In this document: positions 51,279 to 59,704 of the stretch, in pieces
Numbering within the stretch: the stretch's first letter is position 1
Layout: every line of letters begins with the position of its first letter
Assembly: GCF_003751805.1 (NCBI RefSeq)
Contig: NZ_RKHQ01000001.1
Span: forward strand, 930,001 to 994,000
Direction of reading: 5' to 3'
Length of the DNA stretch: 64,000 nucleotides
DNA from: Salana multivorans
GTDB taxonomy: Bacteria > Actinomycetota > Actinomycetes > Actinomycetales > Beutenbergiaceae
Notes under the pieces: generated by a model
What the model was told of the DNA's origin: nothing
What the model saw: the letters and a program-made list of their open reading frames with translations, nothing else
Databases searched by the model: none
Program-made: the position numbers and the translations under genes

Positions 51279-52235
51279 CTACTCGCGGTCGCCGAGCGCG
51301 ATGAGCTGAGCGGGGAAACGCAGCGTCTCGTCGACGTCCCAGGGGGAGATGAGTGGGATCCCGGCGTCCGTCAGCCGGGAGACGATGAACTCGCGGGCGC
51401 GGGAGCTGATCTCCAGCGCGTCGGGTTCGGAGTCGTTCCACATCTCCACCAGCACGCGCCCGGACCACTCCTGACGCGCCAGCTCCGCGAAAGCGGCCTC
51501 CCAGGGAACGATTCCGTTCCCCATCGGGACGAACCGTGGATGACCGGGCAGCGTGTCCTTGACGTGAAGCGCGAACATGCGACCGTGACCGGCACGCAGC
51601 TGTTCGACGACGTCAAGCCCCTGTTCGGCAAGGTTACCGACGTCCGGGTAGAGCCCGAGGTAGGCAGAGCCGACATCGTCACACACCCGGCTGGCGGCGC
51701 CGATGGAGGTGATGTCGGTGCCGTCGACGTTCTCGATGCCGAGGAGCACTCCACGGCGGGCGGCGTGGTCGGCCCCCGCTCGCAGGACGTCGACGTATCG
51801 CTGCCTCGCCCCGGGATCGGCAGGCTCGTAGTAGGCGTAGTAGCCCGCGACCTGGAGGAGCGACACCCCCAGATCCGCGCACAGATCGATCGCCTCGAGC
51901 AGGATCGCAAGGGCTCGACGTCGAACGTGACGGTGAGCAGAACCAGGACCGATCGCCCGGTGAGCGGACAGGCACAGCGCGCCGAGCGCCATCTCCTGCC
52001 GGTGGGCCGCCTCGACCACCCGCCTGCGTTCGGCCGGTTCCCAAGCGAGTCGGTCGATTCGTTCCGGGGACTCATCGACCGACAGGTCGACGAACGTGTA
52101 GCCGGCTTCGCGGGCATTGCCGAACAGAGCGTCCCAGTCGTTCGTCCTCGGCATGGCCTTCTCATAGACCCCCAGCGCGACGCCGGCACTCGGGCGCCGA
52201 GCAGAGGGTTCGGCCCGGTCCAGCTCGTCAGCCAC
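51279..52235 (-). CDS. L-ribulose-5-phosphate (L-xylulose-5-P) 3-epimerase, UlaE/SgbU-like
   Basis: A 318-residue TIM-barrel epimerase. The motifs VALGVYEKAMPRTNDWDALF, FVDLSVDESPERIDRLAW, LCLSAHRAIGPGS, LQVAGYYAYYE, LYPDVGNL and ALHVKDTLPG align by eye with UlaE/SgbU. It converts L-xylulose 5-phosphate to L-ribulose 5-phosphate. The N-terminal 20 residues are an extension. It overlaps the preceding gene by 8 bases and sits immediately before the 4-epimerase gene, the expected next step. Confidence 0.88.
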   Translation of the reverse strand: MADELDRAEPSARRPSAGVALGVYEKAMPRTNDWDALFGNAREAGYTFVDLSVDESPERIDRLAWEPAERRRVVEAAHRQEMALGALCLSAHRAIGPGSAHRHVRRRALAILLEAIDLCADLGVSLLQVAGYYAYYEPADPGARQRYVDVLRAGADHAARRGVLLGIENVDGTDITSIGAASRVCDDVGSAYLGLYPDVGNLAEQGLDVVEQLRAGHGRMFALHVKDTLPGHPRFVPMGNGIVPWEAAFAELARQEWSGRVLVEMWNDSEPDALEISSRAREFIVSRLTDAGIPLISPWDVDETLRFPAQLIALGDRE

Positions 52236-52860
52236 GACGGACGGCCCGGGCGAAGCGAGCGGCGGTGGCGGCGGGGTCCGGCGCGTTCATCAGCGCGCCT
52301 CCGACGACGACGACGTCGGGTCCGTAGGAGACGATCCGGTCGATGGCGTCGAGCGTGATTCCGCCCGTGACCGCCGACTCCGCTCTGGTTGCCACCGAAC
52401 GGACGATGCTGAGCGCTTCGGTCGGCGGCAGGACGCTCTCACGCAGGTCGTAGGGAGTGTGGACGCAGAGGACGTCAACCCCCAGGAGGTCGAGCTCGGC
52501 GGCTCGTTCGGCGATGTCGCGCACGCCGATGAGGTCGGCCACCACGTGCTTTCCCCGTTCGTGGGCGGCGCCGACCGCGGCTGCGACGGTGGCGTCGTCG
52601 GCCACGCCGAGCACGGAGACGAGATCGGCTCCCGCGTCCAGGACGTGGCTGGCCATGCTGGAACCGCCGTCCATGATCTTGATGTCGGACAGGACGCTGA
52701 TCTCCGGTGCGGCGGACTTGACGGCGGCGATCGCGCGGACGCCGGCGCTGATCCCGAGTCCCGTGCCGATCTCCGCGATGTCGACGTGGGGGCGCACGCA
52801 GGCCAAGACCTCGAGGGCGGCGTCGAGGTCGAAGGTGTCGAGGGCGATCTGGAGTCTCAT
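52228..52860 (-). CDS. OMPDC-superfamily lyase: 3-keto-L-gulonate-6-P decarboxylase or 3-hexulose-6-P synthase
   Basis: A 210-residue orotidine-decarboxylase-like barrel. The active-site DxKxxD is SDIKIMDGG, with EIGTG at the second strand and VTGGI and VVVGGALMNAPDP forming the phosphate site. Sequence flavour (VSVLGVADDATV, ADLIGVRD) is closest to 3-hexulose-6-phosphate synthase, but the setting beside UlaE/SgbU, SgbE and an FGGY kinase is that of KGPDC (SgbH/UlaD), which yields L-xylulose 5-phosphate. I favour KGPDC by context with moderate confidence. ATG overlaps the kinase stop. Confidence 0.75.
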   Translation of the reverse strand: MRLQIALDTFDLDAALEVLACVRPHVDIAEIGTGLGISAGVRAIAAVKSAAPEISVLSDIKIMDGGSSMASHVLDAGADLVSVLGVADDATVAAAVGAAHERGKHVVADLIGVRDIAERAAELDLLGVDVLCVHTPYDLRESVLPPTEALSIVRSVATRAESAVTGGITLDAIDRIVSYGPDVVVVGGALMNAPDPAATAARFARAVRRG

Positions 52861-54467
52861 CGAATCTCACTCTTCTCTGGGGTCACCGGCGCTGTGGCGC
52901 CGTCGTCTTCCACGGAGTCCCACGACTCCAGGGCAGCTACCGCGCGGCAGAACCGGCGGTAGCCGAGAGCCATGTGCGTGATCCGCTCGGGGCTCGGCGA
53001 GACCGTCCGACCGACATCGGTGTCACCATGCGAGAGGGTCGGGCGGTCCCACCCGTCGAGGGTCGTGAGGTCGGCGGCCGTCGCTGCGGCGAGCGCGGTC
53101 CCCGCGAGGCCTAGTTCTTCTTCCGCGGAAACCTCGACCGGGCTGGCAAGGCAGTCGGCGAGCATCTGTGACCACAGCGGAGACCGTGCTCCTCCGCCCG
53201 CCAGTCGGATGCGGTCGGGCGGTGTTCGACGGGCGGAGAGCAGGCGGTCGACCAGGCGACGATGGGCGAAGGCCACGCCCTCGTAGGCGGCTCTGGCAAG
53301 CTCTGCTCGGCCGTCCGTGGTGGTGAGGCCGATCCAGCACCCGGCGGCCCTGCCCGTGCCGCCGTCACCCGCGAGGTAGGGAAGGAAGACCACCTCGGAC
53401 TCGTGCGAGCTCTGAGCGAGCGCTTCGAGTCTCTCGTACTCGTTCGTGCACCTTGTTCGCACATCGAGCGGGAGCGAGCGGAACTCCACGGTGTACTCCA
53501 GGCCCTCAGGGAACAGCGTCGAGCGCACCCACTCCAGGACACCGACCGACGAGTTCGATCCCTCCTCGACGAGGTAGAGGCCTGGCAGGCAGTACGCGGA
53601 GGTCAGCGCGACGCTTCCCGGGGGTGGCAGCTCCGCCGAGGCGTACACGCCGACCCCGGCCGTGCCCGTGATCACGCAGAGCGTCGACTCGTCCGTGCAG
53701 CCCGCGGCCAGAGCGGCGGCGTTGACGTCGAAGAGCCCTGAAGCCACACGCGTGCTCGTGGAACAGCCCAGCGCGGCAGCAGCCTCCTGAGTGAGTGTTC
53801 CGACGAGGTCGGTTCCGGTGAGCATCGGTGGCAGCCACGCCTGGGCTTCCTCGATGCCCAGCTCGGCGAGGATCCGGGGGTCGTAGGACAGGGTGTCGAG
53901 CCGCAGCAGGCCATTTCCGGACATGTTGCTGGCGTCACTGACGGCGCGGCCCGTGGCGCGCAGCACCAGGTAGTCCTTCATCGTGAGCAGCCAGCGGATC
54001 GAGGAGTAGGCAGCCGGGTCGGCGGACTTCAGCCAGGCGAGCAGCGCTGTCGGTTGTGAACCGAAGACACCCTGGCCGGTGATGGCACGCACACGGGCGG
54101 TCACGCCCTCCCTCCGCCATCGGGACGCGATGGCGTCCGCGCGGGAGTCGGCGGAGGTGATGGCCGGGCCGACGGGCTGTCCGGCGGCGTCGACCGCGTA
54201 CAGTCCCTTTCCCTGGCCGGCGAACCCGATGACGTCGATCTCCTCGGGCGCGACTCCCGCCTGTTCCACCGCCAGTCGCACAGCCGTCGCGCACGCCCCC
54301 CACAGCGCATCCAGGTCCAGCTCGACGTGGCCGCCTGGCCGCGCGACCGTGACGCTCGGCAGTCGCGCGAGAGAGAGTCGCTCGCCTGACGGGGTGAAGA
54401 CGCCGGCCTTGATGTAGGTCCCGCCGCTGTCGACGGAGACGATGTAGTGAGCCAAGGTTGAGGTCAC
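52857..54467 (-). CDS. FGGY-family sugar kinase (LyxK-like)
   Basis: A 536-residue FGGY kinase. Domain 1 begins IVSVDSGGTYIKAGVF (phosphate 1) and carries GFAGQGKGLYAVD; domain 2 has VITGTAGVGVYAS, YLAGDGGTGRAAG and the adenosine site LAGGGARSPLWSQMLADCL. The phosphorylated product would enter the lyase/epimerase steps encoded next, so 3-keto-L-gulonate or L-xylulose is the likely substrate (LyxK-like). GTG at 54467 is taken as the start, with TTG a few codons later possible. Confidence 0.85.
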   Translation of the reverse strand: MTSTLAHYIVSVDSGGTYIKAGVFTPSGERLSLARLPSVTVARPGGHVELDLDALWGACATAVRLAVEQAGVAPEEIDVIGFAGQGKGLYAVDAAGQPVGPAITSADSRADAIASRWRREGVTARVRAITGQGVFGSQPTALLAWLKSADPAAYSSIRWLLTMKDYLVLRATGRAVSDASNMSGNGLLRLDTLSYDPRILAELGIEEAQAWLPPMLTGTDLVGTLTQEAAAALGCSTSTRVASGLFDVNAAALAAGCTDESTLCVITGTAGVGVYASAELPPPGSVALTSAYCLPGLYLVEEGSNSSVGVLEWVRSTLFPEGLEYTVEFRSLPLDVRTRCTNEYERLEALAQSSHESEVVFLPYLAGDGGTGRAAGCWIGLTTTDGRAELARAAYEGVAFAHRRLVDRLLSARRTPPDRIRLAGGGARSPLWSQMLADCLASPVEVSAEEELGLAGTALAAATAADLTTLDGWDRPTLSHGDTDVGRTVSPSPERITHMALGYRRFCRAVAALESWDSVEDDGATAPVTPEKSEIR

Positions 54468-54531
54468 CTGTCTTTCCGGTATGGATCGGCGATGGCCGAG
54501 ATCGGACGGATCCGTGCGGTGTGGAGGTGGT

Positions 54532-55047
54532 TCACGAGTCCCGCGGCCCCCAGGGGTCGAGGCGGCCAGTAGCCGGGTCTCGCCACAGCGGGCTCCCGTC
54601 GTCCATGACGTTGGGGTGGTCGAGAGGGGCGACGAACTCGACGCGCACTCGACTCGTGGTCCGCGGTTCGGTGAAGAAGAGAAGGGGCTCGCCCTGGGGA
54701 TTGCGATCCACCCCGTTCACGGTGACACCGAGCTGCGCCAAGCGCTCGATCTCATCGTCAAGCTCCAGGATCTCCGTGAAGGCGAGATGATGGACCCCGG
54801 CCTGGGCAAGCGAGTGGGTGCCCTCCCCGGTCGCCTCGAGCAGCTCGATGTGCGGGGCCCCCTCGACGGAGAACGACAAGCGGGCGTCGTGAAAGTGCGG
54901 CGTAGGGTCGCTGTCGTCGACGTAGTGCGTGCTGCGGTAGCGATGAATAGGGCCGAACGTGTAGCCGGTGATGGCGGACCACAGCTCGATCGCACCTTCG
55001 AGGTCGGGGACGAGAATTCCGATGTGGTGAATCAGGCGGGCGGACAT
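54532..55047 (-). CDS. VOC-family (glyoxalase-fold) protein
   Basis: A 171-residue vicinal-oxygen-chelate protein. The metal ligands expected of this fold are visible: His in RLIHHIGILVPDLE, Glu in HIELLEATGEG, His in GVHHLAFTEIL and Glu in VRVEFVAP. It resembles methylmalonyl-CoA epimerase/glyoxalase I in outline; in a sugar operon it could be an epimerase or isomerase acting before the kinase. ATG at 55047 with AGGAG 6 bases upstream. Confidence 0.75.
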   Translation of the reverse strand: MSARLIHHIGILVPDLEGAIELWSAITGYTFGPIHRYRSTHYVDDSDPTPHFHDARLSFSVEGAPHIELLEATGEGTHSLAQAGVHHLAFTEILELDDEIERLAQLGVTVNGVDRNPQGEPLLFFTEPRTTSRVRVEFVAPLDHPNVMDDGSPLWRDPATGRLDPWGPRDS

Positions 55048-55099
55048 GCGTCGCTCCTGTCGTACTGTCAGGCGTAGGGATGGGCGCGGGCCGGTCGCG

Positions 55100-55933
55100 T
55101 CACTTGACGGCGCCGGCGAGGCCGTTGACGAGGTACTTCTGCGCGAACAAGAACGTGATGATGATCGGGATCGACACCACGATGAGGATTGCGAACAGCG
55201 CACCCACCTGCGTGAAGTGCTCTCCGCGGTAGACCAGCGGAATCAGGGTGAGGGGCTTGATGTTCTTGTCGACCAGCGCGACCAGCGGAAGAAGGAAGTC
55301 GTTCCAGGACAACATCAGCTGCCAGATGACGACGACAGCGATGGAGGGTCGTGCGAGCGGGAGGTATACGCGCCAGAACATCTGCCACTTGTTCGCCCCG
55401 TCCATCACCGCCGCATCGCGCGTCTCGCTCGGGACGGCGAGGAACGACGTGCGGATCACGATGATTCCGAACGGCAGCCCGATCGCCGTGTAGACGAGCG
55501 AGACCCCTAGTGTCGTGTCGTAGAGACCAAGGAGCTGGAGAACCTGGAAGGTTGCGACGACGATACTTGACATGGGCAGGACGAGCGCGAGCGTCAGGAC
55601 CCCGAAGATCAAGGCCTTGAGCGGGACGTCGAGCAGCGCCAGCGCGTAAGCCGCCATAGCGCCGAGGAACACGACGAGGAGGACCGAGGGGACGGCGATG
55701 AGCGCGCTGTTCAGGAGGTATCGAAAGATGGGGTTCTGCTCGAACACGAGCTCAAAGTTCGACAGCGACGGGTTCACCGGAAGGATGCCGAAGAAGAAGG
55801 TGGATGGATCGTTCGTCGGCTTGAGGGCGAGCCCAAGGACGAGAACCAGCGGAATCATCCACACGATCGTGATCGGCACGAGCGCCAGGTGGAGAAGATT
55901 GACGCGGGCTGACATGCGTCGTCGTGCTCTCAC
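55100..55933 (-). CDS. carbohydrate ABC permease, MalG-type (pentose/gulonate operon)
   Basis: A 277-residue CUT1 permease with six helices and the EAA motif DAAVMDGANKWQMFWRVYLPLA. The short basic start RARRRMSARVNLLHL precedes helix 1. GTG at 55933 is supported by GGAG 7 bases upstream and by the GTGA overlap with the MalF-type gene; an internal ATG at 55915 is less likely. Confidence 0.88.
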   Translation of the reverse strand: MRARRRMSARVNLLHLALVPITIVWMIPLVLVLGLALKPTNDPSTFFFGILPVNPSLSNFELVFEQNPIFRYLLNSALIAVPSVLLVVFLGAMAAYALALLDVPLKALIFGVLTLALVLPMSSIVVATFQVLQLLGLYDTTLGVSLVYTAIGLPFGIIVIRTSFLAVPSETRDAAVMDGANKWQMFWRVYLPLARPSIAVVVIWQLMLSWNDFLLPLVALVDKNIKPLTLIPLVYRGEHFTQVGALFAILIVVSIPIIITFLFAQKYLVNGLAGAVK

Positions 55934-56823
55934 TTCTTTTCTCCTGTCAGGAAGCCGGCCCCGAACACTCTGGTCATGAGAAGTGCCGCACCGACCGCGA
56001 TCACGAGGAGTGCGACGGAGATGGCTGAGGCATAACCGACCTCGTGGACCTGGAACCCCTGCTTGAACGCGTAGGTCGGCAGCATCTCGGTCGCATGGAA
56101 CGGCCCGCCGCTGGTCATGACGTAGATCAGCTCGAACGTCTTGAGCGATCCGATGATCCCAAGCAGCAGAAGAGTCAGGTGTGTCGTCCTGAGCAACGGG
56201 AAGGTGATGCGAGTGGTGCGCTGCAAGAAGGAGGCGCCATCGATCTTGGCCGCTTCGAACAAGGAGTGATCAATTAGCTGGAGGCCGGCGAGGTAGAAGA
56301 GCATCGACATGCCCGTGAACATCCAGATGTTGACCGCCATGACAGCGAACAGGGCGGTGTCCGGATCACCTAGGAAGTTCAGCTGGAGAGAGTCGAAGCC
56401 GAGCGCCCGCGCGACGGTGGCGAAGGTGCCGTGGTTCGGGTCAAGGATCTGCGACCACACGATGCCGACGACCACGGGCGAGAGAACCGCAGGGATGAAC
56501 AGCAGTGCTCGGTACACGTTGCGGAAGCGCAGCGGCTGGTCGAGCATGAGGGCGAAGGCCAGTCCGATGAGGGCCTGCGGGACGATCGTCAGCGGGATCC
56601 ACAGCGCTGAGTTGACGAGCGTCTTTCGGAAGACCGGGTCTCGCAGCAGCTCGCCATAGTTGCCCAACCCGACGAACGTTCCGTCGGAGGCGCCGTTCCA
56701 CTGGAGGGTGCTGGCCTGGAGGTTGTAGAAGATGGGGTACGCGACGAAGACGGCGAAGAGGATCAGCGCCGGGAGGACGAAGGCGAACGAGGCTAGTCGG
56801 TCACGCAGGGTGACACGTGTCAT
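55930..56823 (-). CDS. carbohydrate ABC permease, MalF-type (pentose/gulonate operon)
   Basis: A 297-residue CUT1 permease. Helix 1 is SFAFVLPALILFAVFVAYPIFYNL, the EAA motif is EAAKIDGASFLQRTTRITFPLL, and AFKQGFQVHEVGYASAISVALL lies near the end. With the MalG-type partner and the lipoprotein gene upstream it forms a sugar importer. No ATPase gene is in the operon. Confidence 0.9.
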   Translation of the reverse strand: MTRVTLRDRLASFAFVLPALILFAVFVAYPIFYNLQASTLQWNGASDGTFVGLGNYGELLRDPVFRKTLVNSALWIPLTIVPQALIGLAFALMLDQPLRFRNVYRALLFIPAVLSPVVVGIVWSQILDPNHGTFATVARALGFDSLQLNFLGDPDTALFAVMAVNIWMFTGMSMLFYLAGLQLIDHSLFEAAKIDGASFLQRTTRITFPLLRTTHLTLLLLGIIGSLKTFELIYVMTSGGPFHATEMLPTYAFKQGFQVHEVGYASAISVALLVIAVGAALLMTRVFGAGFLTGEKK

Positions 56824-56893
56824 GGAGAGCTCCTCACTGGTGTCGACAACCGCCGGACGGGGGTGTTTCGTCCGCCCGTCCGGCGGGCCGGTG

Positions 56894-58243
56894 TCACAGC
56901 GTGTCGTAGACCTTCTGGACGGACTCGGCCGCTTCCGCGGGCGTCATCGATCCGGCGGCGACGGCGGCGAGGGCATCCGCGACAGCGGTCTCGATCTTGG
57001 GCTCCTTGAAGTACCGGGAGTACTTGACCTCGGGCAGCCACTCGTCTGCCATCAGGCGGTAGATGTCGCGCTGCTTGTCCGACGTGAACGCCTCGGGCTC
57101 CATGCCCTTGACGGCGGGGAGGTCGAAGAGCGTGTTGATCAGCACCTGGCCACCATCACCCGCGATCCAGTCAGTGATCAGGTCGCACGCCTGCTCCTGG
57201 TTCGTCGAGCTCTTCGCGATGCCGAACAGGAACTCGGCGCCTCCGACGAACTGGGGCTCGTCAGCGCCTCCGGGAATGGTGGGGAAGAGGAACGGCTCGT
57301 ATCCCTCCATCCCTCGCGACAGGGGCGCGATGGTGTCCTGGTCGGCCGTCGGGTCGGACTGCTGGATCCACTGTGATCCGAGCGGGAGGAAGAGCGCGTC
57401 TCCGGCCTCGAACATGCCGACGGCGTCGGGGTAGGGCGCCAGCGCGTTGGCGCCGGGCTGAGCGATCCCGTCGGTGAAGAGCTTCTGCCAGTACTCGAAG
57501 GCCTGGACCAGCGCCGGGTCGGTCCACGGCACCTCGCCGTCCTCGGCCTGGTAGACGGTTCCGGGAGAGATGTTGTTCGCCAGCTCGAGGTAGATCGAGG
57601 TGTTGAGCCAGTACTCCTTGGCGCCGAGGAGGAACGGCGTGAAGCCCTTGCCCGCATAGGTCGGCGTGACTGCCTCGAGCTCGGCCCACGTTGCCGGGAT
57701 GGTCGCACCCTCCTGCTCCATGATCTCCGAGTTGGCCCAGATGTTCATGATCTGGGAGAGCACCGGGAGCCCGTAGTAGTTGTCGTCGCCCTCGGGGTTG
57801 CCGAGTCGCGCCTGATCGAGTGCGATCGGGTGGAACTTGTCCTCCCAGTCCTCACCCCAGACCCTGACGGCACAGTCGTTCAGCGGGAGGAGGTGGTCGC
57901 GGTACTGCTGCGTCTGGGCCCCGGGCATGAGCCCCACGACGTCGGACATCGTGCTGGAGGTCACCCGCGCCGCCAGATCGACCCAGTAGTCGGGCCCTCC
58001 CATGGTCGTCGCGTCCACGGTGACGCCCTCGTGGCCCGCCTCGAAGGCGTCGATCATTCCGCCGAGGGCGGGGTCGATCGGTGCCCAGCTCCTGAAGGTG
58101 ACCGTGGTCGCGCCGCCGGACCCGCCGGCCTGGGATCCGGTGGCGTCGGTCGCGGCCGGCCGAGCCGTCCCGGCGCAGCCGGCGACCAGGCTCGCAGCCG
58201 CCACCACGGCCCCTGCTGCGACCCAGGTGTGACGTCGGTTCAT
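56894..58243 (-). CDS. sugar-binding lipoprotein (pentose/gulonate operon)
   Basis: A 449-residue extracellular solute-binding protein. The lipobox is LVAGCA, and the mature part has VTFRSWAPIDPALGGMIDAFEAGHEG and TYAGKGFTPFLLGAKEYWL. ATG at 58243 follows GGAG at 8 bases. It is the first gene of the eight-gene operon and is divergent from the SorC-type regulator; several palindromes lie between them. Confidence 0.88.
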   Translation of the reverse strand: MNRRHTWVAAGAVVAAASLVAGCAGTARPAATDATGSQAGGSGGATTVTFRSWAPIDPALGGMIDAFEAGHEGVTVDATTMGGPDYWVDLAARVTSSTMSDVVGLMPGAQTQQYRDHLLPLNDCAVRVWGEDWEDKFHPIALDQARLGNPEGDDNYYGLPVLSQIMNIWANSEIMEQEGATIPATWAELEAVTPTYAGKGFTPFLLGAKEYWLNTSIYLELANNISPGTVYQAEDGEVPWTDPALVQAFEYWQKLFTDGIAQPGANALAPYPDAVGMFEAGDALFLPLGSQWIQQSDPTADQDTIAPLSRGMEGYEPFLFPTIPGGADEPQFVGGAEFLFGIAKSSTNQEQACDLITDWIAGDGGQVLINTLFDLPAVKGMEPEAFTSDKQRDIYRLMADEWLPEVKYSRYFKEPKIETAVADALAAVAAGSMTPAEAAESVQKVYDTL

Positions 58244-58275
58244 TCCTCTGCTCCTTTGCATCTGGACCTGCACAC

Positions 58276-58419
58276 GCTCAAGTGAGCGCGTGCAGTGATC
58301 ATGTGTCGATTCGTGGACAGTGCGCTCATGCGTCCATGCGGTACGCTCTTATGAGCAGGCTGCGGTTCTGGGATTCGCGAGCATCCGTCAACTACTACCG
58401 CGCCTCGTTCACGAGTGAA
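58276..58419. promoter_or_regulatory. three palindromic sites between SorC gene and importer operon
   Basis: GCTCA-AG-TGAGC (58276-58287), GCTC-TTAT-GAGC (58345-58356) and TTCAC-GA-GTGAA (58408-58419) are inverted repeats spaced about 69 and 63 bases apart, six or so helical turns. GCGCTCATGCG near 58323 may be a further half-site. Multiple spaced operators fit a tetrameric SorC repressor that loops DNA; inference. Confidence 0.5.
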
Positions 58420-58458
58420 GCAGTGGCCCATCGACTACGGCAAGTCTATGCTTCACAT

Positions 58459-59412
58459 ATGAGCACCCCTCCTCGACGGGATGCGGCACCTGCCCGCTCC
58501 CACGACGACACCCTTCTGGCCGTCGCCCAGCGCTACTACTTCGCTCAAAACAGCATGGTGGCAATCGCTGACGAGCTCGGGATCTCACGCTTCCGAGTCG
58601 CACGACTACTGGAGGAGGCCGAGCGGCGAGGGGCGGTCAGGATCACGCTGCACCGCCCGACCGAAGTGAAGAACGACGCGGCCGCCCACCTCAGGGCGCG
58701 GTACGGGCTTCGCCACGCCGTCGTGGTGAGCGGCGGACACCTCACCGAGGCGCAACAGCGCAGTGCGCTCGGCCGAGCGGGCGCCACACTCCTGCAGAGC
58801 CTGCTGGCTGACGGCGACGTCCTCGGCGTCGGCTGGGGTAGGGCCGTCGAGGCGGTCGCCGACATGTCCGGGACCCTTCCGCGGTGCAAGGTCGTCCAGC
58901 TCTCGGGGATCACGGGACACCCCAACAGCAACTCGATGGAGCTGGTGCGCCGGTTCTCCACCCTCACGGGCGGCGATGCATACCCGCTGTATGCGCCCCT
59001 GCTCAGCCCCAACGCCGCCACCGCCGCCAGCCTCCGCGAGTCCGACGGGATCGCCGAGACCTTCGCTCTCTTCCGCGAGGTCTCCGTCGCGATCGTGGCC
59101 ATCGGCAGCTGGAATCCCCCGAACTCCCAGCTCCACACGGTCGTCTCCCCCGCGACACGCGAGATCCTCACCGCCGCCGGTCTGCAGTCGGAGATCGGCG
59201 GCGTCTTCCTCGACGCCGAGGGCCAGGAGATCCAGACCTCTCTCTCCGACCAGATCATGAGCATCTCCGCAGAGGAACTTGCCCAGGTCCCCACGGTCAT
59301 CGCCGTAGCCGGGGGCGCCTCAAAGGCGTGCTCGATCCGCGCCGCCCTCAAGGGCGGCTACATCAACGCCCTCGTCACCGACCAGGCAGCCGCACGCCAC
59401 CTCCTCACCTAG
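58459..59412 (+). CDS. SorC/DeoR-type sugar-responsive regulator
   Basis: A 317-residue SorC-family regulator. The N-terminal HTH is YYFAQNSMVAIADELGISRFRVARLLEEAERRG, followed by a large phosphosugar-binding domain (GVGWGRAVEAVADM, KVVQLSGITGHPNSNSMELVRRF, VTDQAAARHLL). ATG at 58459 lies 6 bases after TATGCT, so the message is probably leaderless. It would sense a phosphorylated intermediate of the downstream pathway and control the divergent operon. Confidence 0.88.
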   Translation: MSTPPRRDAAPARSHDDTLLAVAQRYYFAQNSMVAIADELGISRFRVARLLEEAERRGAVRITLHRPTEVKNDAAAHLRARYGLRHAVVVSGGHLTEAQQRSALGRAGATLLQSLLADGDVLGVGWGRAVEAVADMSGTLPRCKVVQLSGITGHPNSNSMELVRRFSTLTGGDAYPLYAPLLSPNAATAASLRESDGIAETFALFREVSVAIVAIGSWNPPNSQLHTVVSPATREILTAAGLQSEIGGVFLDAEGQEIQTSLSDQIMSISAEELAQVPTVIAVAGGASKACSIRAALKGGYINALVTDQAAARHLLT

Positions 59413-59704
59413 GCCCCAGCGCGGACCGCCGCTCGCGTCTCCGGCCACGCACCACCTCAGAGTCCGTTCGGGCCGCGCCTCGCGGCGACCGGACTCGAGA
59501 CCAGTGCACGTGGGCGCAGGGTCGCCGCACCGAATCGACTCGTCGCCACGCCGAGCTCCCGTCGGACGCATCCCTGAGCTCGTGGGCTGGCGTGCGCGCT
59601 GACTCCGGTTGCTCCGCTCTCGTCTGCTCTCTGGTCGTCGTTCCCCGCCCTCCACGGACGAGGCTGCCCGTCTCCAGCGAGGTCTCCGAGTCCCACGATC
59701 CGGT

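Noticed and set aside
52228-52860. Ribulose monophosphate formaldehyde-fixation pathway
   Set aside because: The lyase resembles HPS, but no 6-phospho-3-hexuloisomerase is present and the neighbours are the sgb/ula epimerases and a sugar kinase.
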